64,000 nt of DNA from Histoplasma ohiense. Its lineage: Eukaryota; Ascomycota; Eurotiomycetes; Onygenales; Ajellomycetaceae. A program made the position numbers and the translations under genes. The stretch is taken from positions 248,001-312,000 of the forward strand of contig JAEVHH010000004.1 of assembly GCA_017607445.1 (NCBI GenBank). The letters run 5' to 3'. Numbering within the stretch: position 1 is the first letter of the stretch; every line of letters begins with the position of its first letter. Below, piece by piece: positions 11,653-23,647 of the stretch. Below the pieces are notes generated by a model. That model saw only the letters and a program-made list of their open reading frames with translations. It had not been told where the DNA came from and made no database searches.

Positions 11653-12519
11653 AATATTCATCTGACAAGTTTGATTAAATCAGTCTAACATCTTGACTTG
11701 AAGTGTAGAATCAAGAAAGAGAGAGTTGAATTGTTGAAAGACTAGCTCTGACATACACTGATGATTCTGACAATGACTTATTCAGAGTTGAAATTTTGCT
11801 AACACATCATCATTCAATCTGCTATGAATATACCACACTTGATTGAATAGTGAGTCTATTGCTTGTTCATTGATGTTCAATTTGGCATTCACTTTTGATT
11901 TTCACATGAGATAGAGTACTAGATCTTTCTTATATTTGTTGAGGATTGAGAGCTTCTTTCTTGAGGACTTTTCATGAGACATGAGTATAGAAGAAATGAT
12001 GAACACAGAAATGCTCATCTCAGTCAATCATCATTGCAATTCAGTCATTTGTAGCATCTGCTGCTGAAGAATGCTTTGTAGATCTAAGTTATCATTCACT
12101 GCATTCAGATGTGATGAATGTTTGTAGAATTGTTTGTAGTTCATTTCAATATCTAAGAATATGTAATAGTAATAAAAGAAAAGAAATACTTGTAGACACT
12201 CAGTTCTCTCACAGACACTATTTATAGTGTTGTAGTGCTAAGCTTGATCAAGCTTCTTTGTGAATGCTATTCACAGCATTACAGTTTGTAGACACTCAGA
12301 CCTCATAGAATATGATCAATTGTGTTTCAGACACTTAGACACAACAGTCTATATAACTAATGATAAGAGCACTCAAACTTATGAGAGATCTTTTGTAATG
12401 ACTAGACATTCAGATCTGTAAACAATACACTTGAATGTAAGAACTAATAACAACATACTCAGATGTAAGAACTAATAATAAAACACTCAGATCTTAAATA
12501 CAGAAGAATCAATTCATAA
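11653..12519 (-). pseudogene. Gypsy A gag N-terminus and leader (element A)
   Basis: Antisense gag continues from the hAT insertion point to the initiating region near 12145, where the complement reads MNYKQFYKHSSH, the same start seen in element F at 32561. From about 12150 to 12519 is untranslated leader with several direct ACTCAGATCT/AAGAACTAATAA repeats. Stops interrupt the frame. Confidence 0.8.
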
Positions 12520-13031
12520 TGTAATGAATGTACTTCAATTAACAATCTAGCACTATTCTAATACAGATTACAAATTGATTAAGAAAAGAAAGAGAAAAGA
12601 AATCAGAAGAAAAGATTATACAAAGAGAATTCTTATAGAGAAAAATTCAGAGTGAAAGAATATCAGAAGCTGCTTCACAGTGAAGCACAGAGTGGAAGAA
12701 TGTTAAGAGCTACACAGAAGAATTGTTAGAAACTATGTGAGTGTGAAGTATGGAGCAGAAGAATCATTGAGAGCTACACAGAAGAATTGTTAGAAACTAT
12801 ATGAGCATGAAGTGTGGGGTGGGAGAATCATTGAAAGCTACACAGAAGAATTGTTAGAAACTACACAAGCACAGAGCACAGAGTGGAAGAACATTAAGAG
12901 CTATACAGAAGAATTGTTAGAGACTATGCAAGTGCAGAGCACAGAGTGGAAGAACATCAAGGGTTACACATGATCGCAATGACAGAAATTGATTGTGTAA
13001 GTTAATTGCTAACGGGTGCTAATCTGTCACA
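12520..13031 (-). repeat. 5' LTR of Gypsy A element A
   Basis: 512 bp, starting TGTAATGAATG (inner end) and ending GCTAATCTGTCACA (outer end). It contains degenerate 63-bp internal repeats. One CpG remains near the outer end (CTAACGGGTG) and none at the inner end, in line with the other LTR pairs. Confidence 0.88.
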
Positions 13032-13302
13032 TTATCAGAGACTATTATTATTATTATTGTTCTTTTATTATACTTCTATATAGTCAAAAAAAAAAAAAAA
13101 AAACTTGATGAGGGACAAATCTACAGCAGGTAGTGAGGTGGTTGAGATGTGTGGTGCACAATGTGTCTTGAATGACAACAACAAGGAAAACACAGCAATC
13201 AAGAGAACAACTGCAGCAATCAAAGCACTGAGTGTGATTCTTGAGAAAGAAGAAAACAACAAGAGAATAAATGAGAAGAGGAAAAAGGTTATTCACAGAG
13301 CA
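13032..13302 (+). pseudogene. Unrecognised decayed coding sequence X, left part
   Basis: After a (TTA)n-rich segment (13037-13083) and an A18 run, a frame opens at 13108 (MRDKSTAGSEVVEM...) and reads through to 13302 (KRKKVIHRA). If the SINE and Gypsy insertions are removed, the same frame continues at 27185 (LKLIYTVKADML...). The protein is Lys/Glu-rich and I cannot place it in a family. It may be part of a non-LTR element, because its right part ends in an (AAT)n tail. TCACAGAGCA at 13293-13302 is the SINE target duplication. Confidence 0.45.
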
Positions 13303-13362
13303 AGCCTCGGTGGCTGAATGGGTAATGCAGCCACCAGATAGCACCTTGGCGTGGGGACTCAA
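13303..13362 (+). mobile_element. tRNA-derived SINE, 5' part
   Basis: Begins AGCCTCGGTGGCTGAATGGG. The TGGCTGAATGGG segment fits a Pol III A box. The SINE is cut at 13362 by Gypsy element B (CTCAA duplicated at 13358-13362 and 26837-26841) and resumes at 26842 with the B box. TSD TCACAGAGCA precedes it (13293-13302) and follows its tail (27175-27184). Confidence 0.75.
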
Positions 13363-13959
13363 TGTAACGGGTGTACTTCGATTAACGATTTGGTACTATC
13401 CTAATTACAGATTACAAATTGATTAAGGAAAGAAAGAGAAAAAAAATCAGAAGAAAAGGTTGTACAAAGAGGGTTCTTATAGAGGAAAGTTCAGAGCAGA
13501 AGAATATCAGAAGCTGCTTCACAGTAAAGCACAGAGCAGAAGAACATTAAGAGATATATATAAGAATCATTAGAAGCTACACAAGCACAGAATGTGAGAC
13601 AGAGAAATCATTGAGAGCTACACAGAAGAATCATTAGAGACTATATAAGTGCAGAACACAGAGCAGAAGAATGTAAGAAGCTACACAGAAAAATCATTAG
13701 AGACTACACAAATACAGAACACAGAGCAGAAGAACATAAGAAGCTATGCAAAAAAATTGTTAGAGACTACACAAGTGCAGAACACAGAACAGAAGAATGT
13801 TAAGAGCTATACAGAAGAATTGTTAGAAACTATACAAGCACAGAGCACAGAGCAGAAGAACATCAAGAATTATACAAGATGACAACAGTCAGAAACAAGT
13901 GAGTGCAGAAGAAGAGTTGATTGTGTAAGTTAATTACTAATAGATGCTAATCTGTCACA
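13363..13959 (-). repeat. 3' LTR of Gypsy A element B
   Basis: 597 bp. The outer end keeps CpGs (TGTAACGGGTG, TTCGATTAACG); the inner end reads GCTAATCTGTCACA with none. Contains about four tandem 63-bp units (13640-13880), whose in-frame translation gives a 21-residue repeat of QNTEQKNVRSYTEKSLETTQ type that is not a gene. Confidence 0.92.
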
Positions 13960-16399
13960 TTATCCCTCTCTACTGAGATGAGTGAGAACTCATAGATGTT
14001 GAGAGTGGTGATGTTCTTCAAGATGAATGTGGATTCCCAGATCAGACAATTGTATTCTATTCATTTGATAAAATATTTGTGGCAGTGGTGATTGATTCTA
14101 TTGTCAAGAATTGCTTCAATTTCTCACTCAAGTTCATTGTCTTCTTCTACAATGACAGATGACTGTCAATCAGAGATTCTCTGTGAGGGGAATGAATCCT
14201 CAGCTGCAGATCAGAGCAGATTTGTATAAAAGATATTGTGAATATCAGATGAGATGTTGAGTTGATAATTGTGTATATCTAGCACTTTCTTCACTGTATA
14301 CTTGATGTGATGATAATCTAGTGTACACAAGAGATGATCTGTTCTTATGTTCTTGAGATTCAGTCAGACTTTGTCTTTTACATGATATTGAGTCACAGAA
14401 CTTCTTCTGATATTCATTTGATTCTTATAATTTTGTTGAGCACTGATCATTGAAGCTTCTGTTTATTCACAGACTTTCTTCAGCTTGCTCACAATGTTCT
14501 CTGCTGTCTGTATGAGGCTGCAGATGTATGTGGTTTTTCAGAGAGTCTCAGAGAAGTTCAGAACCTCTAAGTTGTATCTGTGTAGAAGAAAGAATGAGCT
14601 TACATCTGTTGTAGTGAAATCTCAACTGTTAATCACAATCTCAGTGTATGACAGCAGATTGCTTCAGTTGTCTTGTATGTAATTGCAGAACTTACAGAGG
14701 ATGTTCTTTATCATTTGTATCATTCTCTCAGTAGCTTCATCAGTCTCTGAGTGGTATGTCATTGATAACTTTCATTTGATTCTTAATAATTGATATATAC
14801 AGGCTCAGAGTGTGCTGATGAATTGACTGTCTCTATCTGACACAATAAATGAAGACAGACTGTGTATACAATAGAATGAGCTTCTGACAAAGACATCTGC
14901 AACTACTTCAGTATTCATCTTGTCACAGAGCTGTAGTATTACATTCTTGCTGAGTCAGTCAACAATGACTAGAATGTTCATAGAACCTCCACTTTCAGAT
15001 AAGAAAACTGCAAAATTGATAGCTATATCATATCAAGTTCAATTGAGAACAGATAAGAGCTTCAGCATCTCTTTTCAGCATTCATATCATGCTGTTACTG
15101 AGCTGCAGTGATCACAGTTGTGTACAAATCAGTGTATGTTCTTTGACATATCTGATCAGTAGAATTCTCAGATGATGATGTTGTACATGATTTTGTATTC
15201 TGAGTATCTGATCATTGATGAGTCATGAATTTCTTGCATGATCTGTGTTCATAGAAGTTCTGAATCAGAGACTCATTGTCTATCTCAAAAGTGTAAGCAG
15301 TTGTCATCATCAATCAAACATGCTGAGATATCTGTTCTTGAGTATACATCTGTGGAGAATCAAGATGCTTTGCTTTGTATGACTTCAGTGACTTGTTATC
15401 AGAATTCATCTGTCTCTGCTGCTAGTCTTCATTGTTCTTTGAGTGAGAGTTCTTGAGCTCAGAACTGGTTGATATGTATGCAGAGTTCATCTGATTGTAT
15501 AGAACTTTCTATGATTGCAGAGTTGATTAATCAATGCTCTCAGTGTTTTCATCTGTCATTCAAGTCATCAGATGATATATCTTATTCTCAGTGGGACAGA
15601 GTATCTGCAAGAATGTTCTCTACTTCAGATTGATAACAAATTGTGAATGAAAAACAGCTAAGAAACAATGATCAATGCATATGTCTCTCAGTGAGCTTAT
15701 GAGTGATTGTGAAGTACTCTAGATTTTTATGATCAATAACAATCTCAAATCTCTTGATACTCATGAGTTCAGATTCTTATTTTTCAAGATATTATATGAT
15801 CACTAGAAGCTTCTTGTTGTAGATCTTGTAGTTGCATTCAGCAGATAACATCTTTTTCAAGATGAAGATACAAGATTGTAGAATATCTTTGTTGTCATAT
15901 TGCATCAGTGCCTCATCTACTATGTAATCTGAGATGTCTGTTTTGAGAATTGTATGCTTATCTGAATTGAATGATTGCAGCATCAGAGCACTTGTGAATA
16001 TACACTTCAGCTTTTTGAATGCTGTGTTCACTTCATCAGTTCATTGAAATACAGTGTCTTTCTGAGTCAGATCTGTTAGTGATCATACAATATCAGAGAA
16101 GTTCTTGATAAATCTTCAGTAGAAGTTGACAAACTCTAGAAAGCTTCTAGTCTCTTTTACTGAGACTGATATCTCTCAGTTGAGGATTGCTTTCATCTTC
16201 TTAGAATTTATATGTACATTTTTTTCAGCTTTGATGATGAATTCTAGATAGGTTGTAGACTTGGTCTCAAAGTCACATTTGTCAATGTTCACTTGTAGTT
16301 CAGCTTTTCATAGACAGTCAAGAATTTGTTGTATGTGCTTACAGTACTCAGTGAGCAATTCATCAATGAAGATCAAGATATTGTCCATGTACACTGAGG
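13960..16399 (-). pseudogene. Gypsy A pol: chromodomain, integrase, RNase H, RT (element B, 3' half)
   Basis: A polypurine-like tract (complement of TTATCCCTCTCTACTG) adjoins the LTR. The antisense strand then encodes a chromodomain-like segment (14,040-14,130), the integrase core (about 14,200-15,500, with the HHCC region near 15,150-15,300), RNase H (16031-15792, including SFNSDKHTILKTDISDY) and RT up to the LINE insertion. Stops are frequent and no product is possible. 16400-16413 is the LINE target duplication. Confidence 0.85.
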
Positions 16400-16413
16400 T
16401 GATCTCATCAAGC

Positions 16414-16822
16414 TATTATTATTATTATTCTTCAATTATAGATGTATACAGTCAGTGACTATGACATCTACCTGAAATACTTCAGGATTTTTCAAATCAA
16501 GAATATTCTAATATACAAAAACAATTTGACACATGCATTAACAGAATTCCAGCCCAGAATCAAACAACTATTCAAACTATTCAATCCAAAAATAAAATCA
16601 AAAGAATGTCAATGAGTTAGCACAACTCAACTTCAAAACAAAGGAAATAAATATTATAAAAGACAGCAGCTATTAAAAATCAACAGAAAAGAAAAAACAT
16701 TTGCAATGACTATTATCAACAAATAATGAAACAAACTGCTTGAAACAAATGAAAATTAACAATAAACAAAGTTAAAGAAAAGATCAAAATAAAATAAACA
16801 AAAACAACTGATCTAAATATCA
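16414..16822 (-). other. LINE 3' UTR and (AAT)n tail
   Basis: About 400 bp after the ORF2 stop. On the element strand it ends GTATACATCTATAATTGAAG then AATAATAATAATAATA. The last roughly 25 bases resemble the tail of the SINE ending at 27174. Confidence 0.85.
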
Positions 16823-19800
16823 TCAAGTGACACTATTCAAACAAGCTCTTGTAGCAACATTTGACTCATTTAAATATTCAATTAAGAACATATTTCCAGC
16901 TTTTGTATTGAATAACAAACTCAAATTTAACTGATTCAGTTGATACTTCTCTCTCAGTCTCAATCTTAGTTCTGAATACTTTGTACAAAGTAACAGAAGA
17001 TGCTCTGGATTTTCATATAACTGACAATCTGAACATAGATCATTTAAATCATCTTTAAACTTTGCTAAATATGATTTGAAATGTCCATGTCCAAGCTTTA
17101 GCTGCATTATTGTAGCAAAAAAGTTTCTTCTTACACTTTATTGAGCAAGTCTTCCACTTTGGCTTAGTTTCAAATCTGGAATAATGCACACTTTTTCTTT
17201 GCATGAACCAGACATCTTGCCACTTTTGTAAACATAATTCTCTTATTCTTCTTTTAATAAAAGACCATGTTACAATTCTTTGACAGCAGACTTCTAACTC
17301 AGTGGCTCTTTTTGCAGCTTTATCAGCCATTTCATTGCCATATATACCCATGTGAGCAGGCACTCAGTGAAGATGAATAGAACAATTGAGTGAGATTTTT
17401 CTTTGGATATTTTGAAGACTTTTCAAAATCAGCTCTAGCATTGACTGTCCACTGCTGATTTTATTACTTTGAAGTCTTTTAAGCCCTGCTTGACTATCAG
17501 AGAATATCCAAATATGCTCAAATCTTTTCCATTGTTCAATCTTCATTTCAATCAATTTGAAAGCTCTTGAAATTGCAAATAATTCAGCATTAAAAACTTC
17601 TGACTCTTTTCCAATTTGCCAAGAATCAAGAATATAGTTTTTATCATTTTCTGAATATGCTATTCCAGCTCCAAGATTGCCTGTTTTCTCACATTTTGAG
17701 CCATCAGTGTATATAAGAATTGCTTTATTTTTCACTTGTTTCAAAAGCTTTAAATGTTCTTGAGTCTGATCTTCTTTTGAAAGTTGACTAATGTTTAAAT
17801 CAACAAGATTATCAAGACTTTTCTTCCAAGGAGAGAGATTTTCAATAGCTACTCTCTCTACATTTAAACTAGAGAAACAGTTCTTAATCATTGAGCAAAT
17901 TCTAAATAACTGAGATGGTATCCTTCTTCTTTGTAAAGAACTTGAATTTTCAGATAAATCAGTCTCATTCCAATCAAGATAAAGTTCCCAATCTAATTCT
18001 AATCCATTTGACTCATTTGGAAAAGAACTTGAAACTCTCTTTCTAATAGAATGATGTGAATATAGCTTCATAATTCTGAGAGCATAATTCATACAGATTT
18101 TATCAAATCTCACTTGTGGTGGAGAAATAGAGGCTTCAATTTCCATAGCTTTAATTGAAGTAGTTTTGAATACTCCTAGAATCTTTCTTAAAGCTGAGTT
18201 TTGAAGTTTTTGAAACCTTTCTATAAAGTGTTTTTGACCTCTCCACCACACCTGAACTGCATAATCTGAAACAGAGGTCACACAGGCAATATATAATTGT
18301 CTCATTGCTTGAAATGTCAGACCTCTTTCAGTATTTGAAAGTCTCAATATACTGTTTAAAATTCTTTCAGCATTTGCAGTTTTTATTTGCACATGAGATT
18401 TAAAATTCAATTGAGAATCTAACCAGACACCAAGCCATCTAACTGAGTTTTTAGGTTTAACTGAATGACTTAAAAGCTTAACTTCAGTATCTTTTTCTCT
18501 GAAATTTGGATAAAAATGAATTAATTCAGTTTTGTCCATATCAAAAACAATGTTTTTTGATTTTGCTTTTTCAATCATTTCAGTTGCTGCTTGCTCAATC
18601 AAATTGCAGTTATTCACAATTGATTCTGAGCTTACAACTAGGCCTAAATCATCCACATAGCTTGGAGTTCTCACCATAATTGCCATTTGTCTATCAATAA
18701 ATAGAAACTTGATAAATATAGCAAACAAAATGGGTGAGACTGGGGAACCCTGAGGAACTCCTATCTCAATATCTGTTATATCTTGTCTCATTCCATCAAA
18801 AAGCAACTGAATAGTTCTTTTTGACATGAAACAGATAACCCATTTAATGAGAGACTTTGGCATTCTCAGTTCTATCAAAGTATTGATCATTTGAGAAAGT
18901 GAAACACAATCAAATGCACCTTTTATATCAATAAACATTGCAGTTGTAACCATTTTTTCATTCTTTGCAAGTTGAATATCATGAACTACAGAGAGAACTG
19001 CATCAATTGCTGAGTTTTGCTTTCTACTTCCCATCTGATCATCATATAATAGATCAGTAGTAGCAGATAGAAAAGACAATCTAGTTGCAATTATCTTTTC
19101 CAGAATTTTTCCCAGGCAATTCAGCAGAGATATCACTCTATAAGATTTAGGAATAGTTGGTTTTCTATTGGGTTTTGAAAGAATAACTCCAACAGCATGC
19201 CTCCAGCACTTAGGGTGATACCCATATTTCAAAAGATTTGAGAACAATTCAAAGAGCTCATCTTTTAGTACTGAATAAAGCTCTTGAATTATTAAATGAT
19301 TTATAGTATCAGCTCCTGCTGCTGTGACCTTTGAAGATGAAAAAATAGCTGTCTTTAATTCATCTTCAGTTAAGTCAGGCCATTCCCATTTCTTATCATG
19401 TTCATATTCATTATCTTCTTGCAAAGAACAAATCTCAGTTGAATTATTTGATGATGGAAATAATATTCTCATAAAAGCTTGACATTTATCTTCAAATGAG
19501 CTAGCTATAATTTCCTCATTCTGGAAATTATAAGTTAATGTTGGTAGCTTAGACATTGTTTTTGACTTTGTATATCTAAAAGCTTTGAAGATCTCTTTCC
19601 CCTGAGCATTTTCTAGAAAGTTATTCCAACAATCAGTCTTTGCCTTTTTAATTGTTGAGAAATAATCATTTCTAATATTCTTTAAATACTCAAATGAAAC
19701 AAGATCTTCTTTCCAATCTTTTTTAACTCTAGCTAAATGTCTTCTTTTATTTGAAATCTCATCATTCCACCAAGGCTTAGAGAATTCAGAGACTCTTTTC

Positions 19801-20762
19801 AATGGAATATATTTCTTTATACTTGAAAGAATAATCTCAGTGATTAAATTTGCTCTGTCTTCAAGCATTTTATCTGTAAGATTTGTATCTGATTTCCAAT
19901 AAAGAGTTTCTCTATTCTCTAATTTCAACTTTTCAATCATTCTTTTCACTTCTGTCCACTGAGCTTTTTCAAAGTTGTATTGATTTGAATATAATGGGTT
20001 TTGAACTGTTTGATTACTATCCAATTCCATATCAACTTGAATTATCTCATGTCCAGTGACAGCACCATTTGTTTCATTTGAGTCAACATACCAATTAAAA
20101 TGTTTATTCTCATATAGATTCTTAGAGAAAAAACATAGATCAATAATTGACTTCTGTCTCAAACCTGGCTTGTGAAAAGTGGGAATATCTTGCTCATTTA
20201 TCAACTCTAGTTTGTTTAAAATTGCCCATTCAACTAGGTTTTCAGCTCTAATTGATTGAGTTCTTTCTGAATTCCACCAAGAGTGATGAGCATTGAAATC
20301 CCCCATGATTATTGAGTTTTTTTCTGGTTTCAACTGCATTAAACATCTATCAAATGTCCAAGTTCTATTGTTTTCTCTCAGTGATCTTTCATTGTAGATA
20401 TTGATTAATTGAATATTTTCAAACTGTTTTTTCATATCCACAATGTCACCAACAAGAATATCAGAGTCAGATATCAAATCATATCTCAGATTGAACTGAA
20501 ATCTTGAATTCTTTCTAGCATAAATTGCCACTCTAACTCTAATATCTGTTTTCTCTGATAAAAAACAATAGTATGCTGGATGAGATACACTATACTCATG
20601 ATCAGCATCAAGTCTGGGTTCTTGAACAAGAATGAAGTCTGCCTTTTGCTCATAGCCAATTTGTAAACAGGAATAAAGACATGGATTTGTTCTGTCCACA
20701 TTATTTTGAATAAATTTGATTTTTGTAGAGCTTTTAACATTTTTTTGTTGTTTTTCTGACAT
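16823..20762 (-). pseudogene. LINE ORF2: endonuclease, reverse transcriptase, RNase H
   Basis: The ATG at 20762 opens 1,132 codons without a stop. The N-terminal apurinic-type endonuclease shows FIQNNVDR, LVQEPR, INIYNE and GDFNAHHSWWN. RT shows SYRVISLLNCLGKILE, FIDIKGAFDCVS, GVPQGSPVSP and YVDDLGLVV. RNase H shows IYTDGSK, NAELFAISRA and FSDSQAG. A single TGA at 17364-17366 replaces the Trp of HWVPAHMG. The frame continues to about 17,110, where one extra base in an AAAC-T6 tract shifts it to the last frame (17107-16823), which holds the C-terminal CSDCQLYENPEHLLLLC zinc motif. Arg codons are AGA/AGG in the stretches I read. Product would be about 1,310 aa if open. Confidence 0.9.
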
Positions 20763-20789
20763 TACACAAATATTAAGAAGTGTTTCTCT

Positions 20790-22305
20790 TTATTCAGAGT
20801 CAGATAATAGACTGAATCTATTATTCACAACTTCAACTGCTATCATATCCTGCATATGTGTATCTCTTATCTTTGTTTGAACAGGGGTTCTTGGTGACTT
20901 CTGTGATCTAACTTTTTGCTTTGCAGAAGGTTCAGAGATAGCAGATTCAGAGAGTTGAGAATTTCTTCTTTTTTGTTTATTGCTATTATTTACATTAGTA
21001 GAGACTGAGTTATTTGTCTGTACTGATGACTTTCCTGATTTGGGAGCAAATACACATTCTTTTGAATTTGCAAAATGGGGCTCTTTACAATTGACACACT
21101 TTGCAATGGATTTGGAATGTTCACACAATTTTCCCTTTTTCAAACATAGATGACAACTGTGCTCAGCTGTCTTGTGAGATTGAGCACAAATTTGACATCT
21201 TACATTTCTCTTACAGAGATTTGCAAAATGATCATACTTCTGACAATTTGAACACTGAATTTGAGATTTTAGATTTTCTCTTGTATCTTTAAATTCATAT
21301 GTTCTCATTCTCATACCAGCAATTCTCACAAAGGAGAGTTTAGACTGTTCAAATGACTCAGTTATGATTAGCACTGAAGCATTTTGTCTATTGTCTCTTT
21401 GCTCCTCATTGTTCAGCCAAATTGGCAGCTTTTTTAATTTGATTGAATTGAAGTCTTCAATTTCATGCTGAAGTTGAATCAGTCCATCATCATGATTGAA
21501 GATTGCTGTAGGTATGTCATGGAGAACAAACTTGCCCCATTTCTCATCTTTTTCCACTGAAATCTCAGTTTTTAAAAGAGATTTTACTATGGGGGTCCAG
21601 ATCTGTTGATTTTGAATCAGAAAGTCAGAATTGAACTCAGGCATGGTAGTGAGAATTATTGAATTTCCAAGAAAAGAGCTTTCAACTGAAGCTACAACTG
21701 ATCTGTGTAGTTCAGATTCAAAGACAGAGTTTAATGCATGATTTATCTCATTTCTCATTTGAAAAATAAGACTTACATTTGATAGCATCTTTTTCTCAAA
21801 GACTTCTTTGTTAAAGATCTTAACAATTAGCCTTTGAGCTTTTGACTGAAGAAGTCTCTCATCTTTTTAGCTCTTTTCTTGATTTTTCTGAACTCGGTGT
21901 ATTCGGAGAATCAGCAGATTTTGAATTCTGAGTATATGTTTTTTCCAAGGATGCAATTTTTGTAACAGAAGAGGTAGAAGACACTGCTGCAGCTTGAGCA
22001 TAAGTTCTCAGCCCTGTTTTCTGTTCTGTAGATTGAGATGAACTTAAAGATTTCATCTCAAAAACCTTTTCTAGTTTAGAAGAGATTCCCAGTTTATATT
22101 TTAGAATCTCATTCAGTTGTCTTGCTTGAATTAGCAGTATATGAAGTACTTCAGTATCTTTTTCCTCCATACATTGATTTTTCAAGCATTTGGCAGCATT
22201 TTCAAGGTTTTGAATTTCTTGCATCTGATCTTGATATTTCTTTTTTCGTTTTTTAAGAAACTCAATCTCAGGAATCTCATCAGAAAAGACATCCTTCTCT
22301 ATCAT
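20790..22305 (-). pseudogene. LINE ORF1: Gag-like RNA-binding protein, one frameshift
   Basis: Two overlapping frames, 22305-21859 (148 aa, coiled-coil-like and Ser-rich) and 21788-20790 (332 aa), join into one protein of about 505 aa if a one-base slip in the AAAAAG tract near 21,860 is allowed. The second frame is open back to that point (DERLLQSKAQRLIVKIFNKE). Three cysteine knuckles are visible (CSNCQKYDHFANLC, CQICAQSHKTAEHSC, CVNCKEPHFANSKEC), typical of LINE ORF1. It ends 27 bp before the ORF2 ATG. The slip could be mutation, programmed frameshifting or an assembly error in the A run. Confidence 0.85.
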
Positions 22306-23035
22306 TTTGATAGATATTGATAGATTTAGATGATTTGATTGTGTTTCAAGCTATTTTTCCTACTAGTAATAGTAACTAGATTAAGTTTTTCAAGAGAACT
22401 TAATAAACTAATACTGATTTTTAGAGATAAATCAGTTAAATCTTCACAAAGTTGAGTGCTACAAACTTGACAGAGGAGGGGGAGACTAATGATTTCAACT
22501 TGATTAAGTCAAGACTGAAATGTCAGTTTTTGAAAGAAAAACTAACAAAAAATACTCAGCTTTTTGAAGAGAAGCTGTTAAAACTAGTTAGTTATATTCT
22601 TTACTTCAGAAATCTCCCCACACAACAAGTGTGTAGCTCAATTGATAAAGAAAAGGTATATAATAACCACTTGATCAGTATTAATGAAAGCTCTTCAGCC
22701 TTTGAATAAGCCAAAAGAAATATGAATTTTTGGGCAGAAATTCTCTGTTTTATTAACTCAGAGCTAAAACAGAGAAAACACTCTATCTCTTTCAAACTTT
22801 GTCTTTTTCTTAATTAAAAAGCTTCTCAAAGTTTCTGCTTAAACTAGGCCCCATCTCAGTTTAAGATTATATTCCTGAAAAATCAAAAGCTTTCAATACT
22901 AAATGAATTCCCTTTCATTCAAATTGAAACACTTTATCCTACTGAATAGCTCCCAATAAGTTGAATATTGAGTTTCCAAAGAAATGGGTATGCAAATGAA
23001 GAATCAACAGGCTAAACCTGCACTTTTTTCCTTTA
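22306..23035 (-). other. LINE leader between 5' UTR module and ORF1
   Basis: AT-rich, almost CpG-free. No protein domain is seen on either strand; the short frames 22452-22709 (+) and 22795-22601 (-) look like chance frames. The composition changes abruptly at about 23,035. Confidence 0.6.
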
Positions 23036-23647
23036 TAATAGATTATATATATATAAATATATATATAAACTACTTGCAGGGACCAAGCTATCTTTCAAAC
23101 ACTGAAATTTCCACTTTTATCTTATGTTCTTATCAATGGAGGGGTTATTCGAAGGGATTCGATGAGGGATTCGAGGGACGATGGATTCGAATTGATGGGG
23201 TATGCACTAGTCAATTGTGCCGAGGTATCTTTTTGTTACTTGGCAGGCACGTGTGGCTGGGAGGTACTCAGGGGGGACTTGGCACGGGTGTGTTGGAACA
23301 CAAAAATCGATCAGAGTTTTCCCAAACAGAGAATCAGGAATAACTCAAGCAACTGCAGATCAAATTGAATAAGATTTTAACAGATTATCAATATAAAATA
23401 GATCTATCTGTGATCAAAATCTGAGTTGATTTGACTCAGTATTGATGGAGTAATTGGATGAACTGTTGAAGATCTGCCCAAGCAGATGCCAAAACACTAT
23501 TCATCAAATATCTCCCTCAAAACCTCATCAAATCTTTTCAAATTTGCAGCAGTTACTGATGGAGGCAGCAGGAATCGATTGAGGGTACTCGCGTTGTCTA
23601 ATTCGAAGAATTGGGCTCGTTCGGGGTTTTGCTCGTGTGTTGTCTGT
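23036..23647 (-). promoter_or_regulatory. CpG-rich LINE 5' UTR, probable internal promoter
   Basis: About 610 bp repeated at 1-615. It holds some 15-20 CpGs (TTCGATGAGGGATTCGAGGG, ATCGATTGAGG, CTCGTTCGGGG), while the 6.4-kb LINE body has only a handful. LINEs need a promoter inside the transcribed 5' end, and position and composition fit that role. The (TA)n tract at 23040-23068 marks its junction with the body. Function is inferred. Confidence 0.55.

Larger units (their letters stand above)
616..13031 (-). mobile_element. Gypsy family A, element A (interrupted, left part missing)
   Basis: A minus-strand Ty3/Gypsy element. Reading right to left: 5' LTR 12520-13031, leader and gag N-terminus 12519-11653, gag and protease 10395-9214, reverse transcriptase/RNase H 1764-616; integrase and 3' LTR are cut off by the LINE at the left edge. 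It is split by a hAT-like element (10396-11652) and by another Gypsy (1765-9213); removing both restores colinearity with element B. Reading frames are broken throughout by TGA and other transition stops. Confidence 0.85.
16414..23647 (-). mobile_element. Non-LTR retrotransposon (LINE, Tad-like layout), nearly open
   Basis: 7,234 bp inserted in RT of element B, with the 14-bp TSD TGATCTCATCAAGC at 16400-16413 and 23648-23661. The uninterrupted target is seen near 1228-1246. On the minus strand: CpG-rich 5' UTR (23647-23036), leader, ORF1 with CCHC knuckles (22305-20790), ORF2 with AP endonuclease, RT and RNase H (20762-16823), 3' UTR and an (AAT)n tail at 16414-16429. Only a few lesions are visible. 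ORF1 plus ORF2 with both EN and RNase H resembles Tad1-type fungal elements. Confidence 0.93.

Noticed and set aside
13037..13083. Inverted LINE 3' tail at the left of sequence X
   Set aside because: The (TTA)n run and nearby bases resemble the LINE end but no coding part or TSD could be found, so it is not listed as an element.
13649..13882. 77-codon frame with a 21-residue repeat
   Set aside because: It is the 63-bp tandem repeat of the Gypsy A LTR read through in frame; the same repeat in other LTRs is broken by stops.
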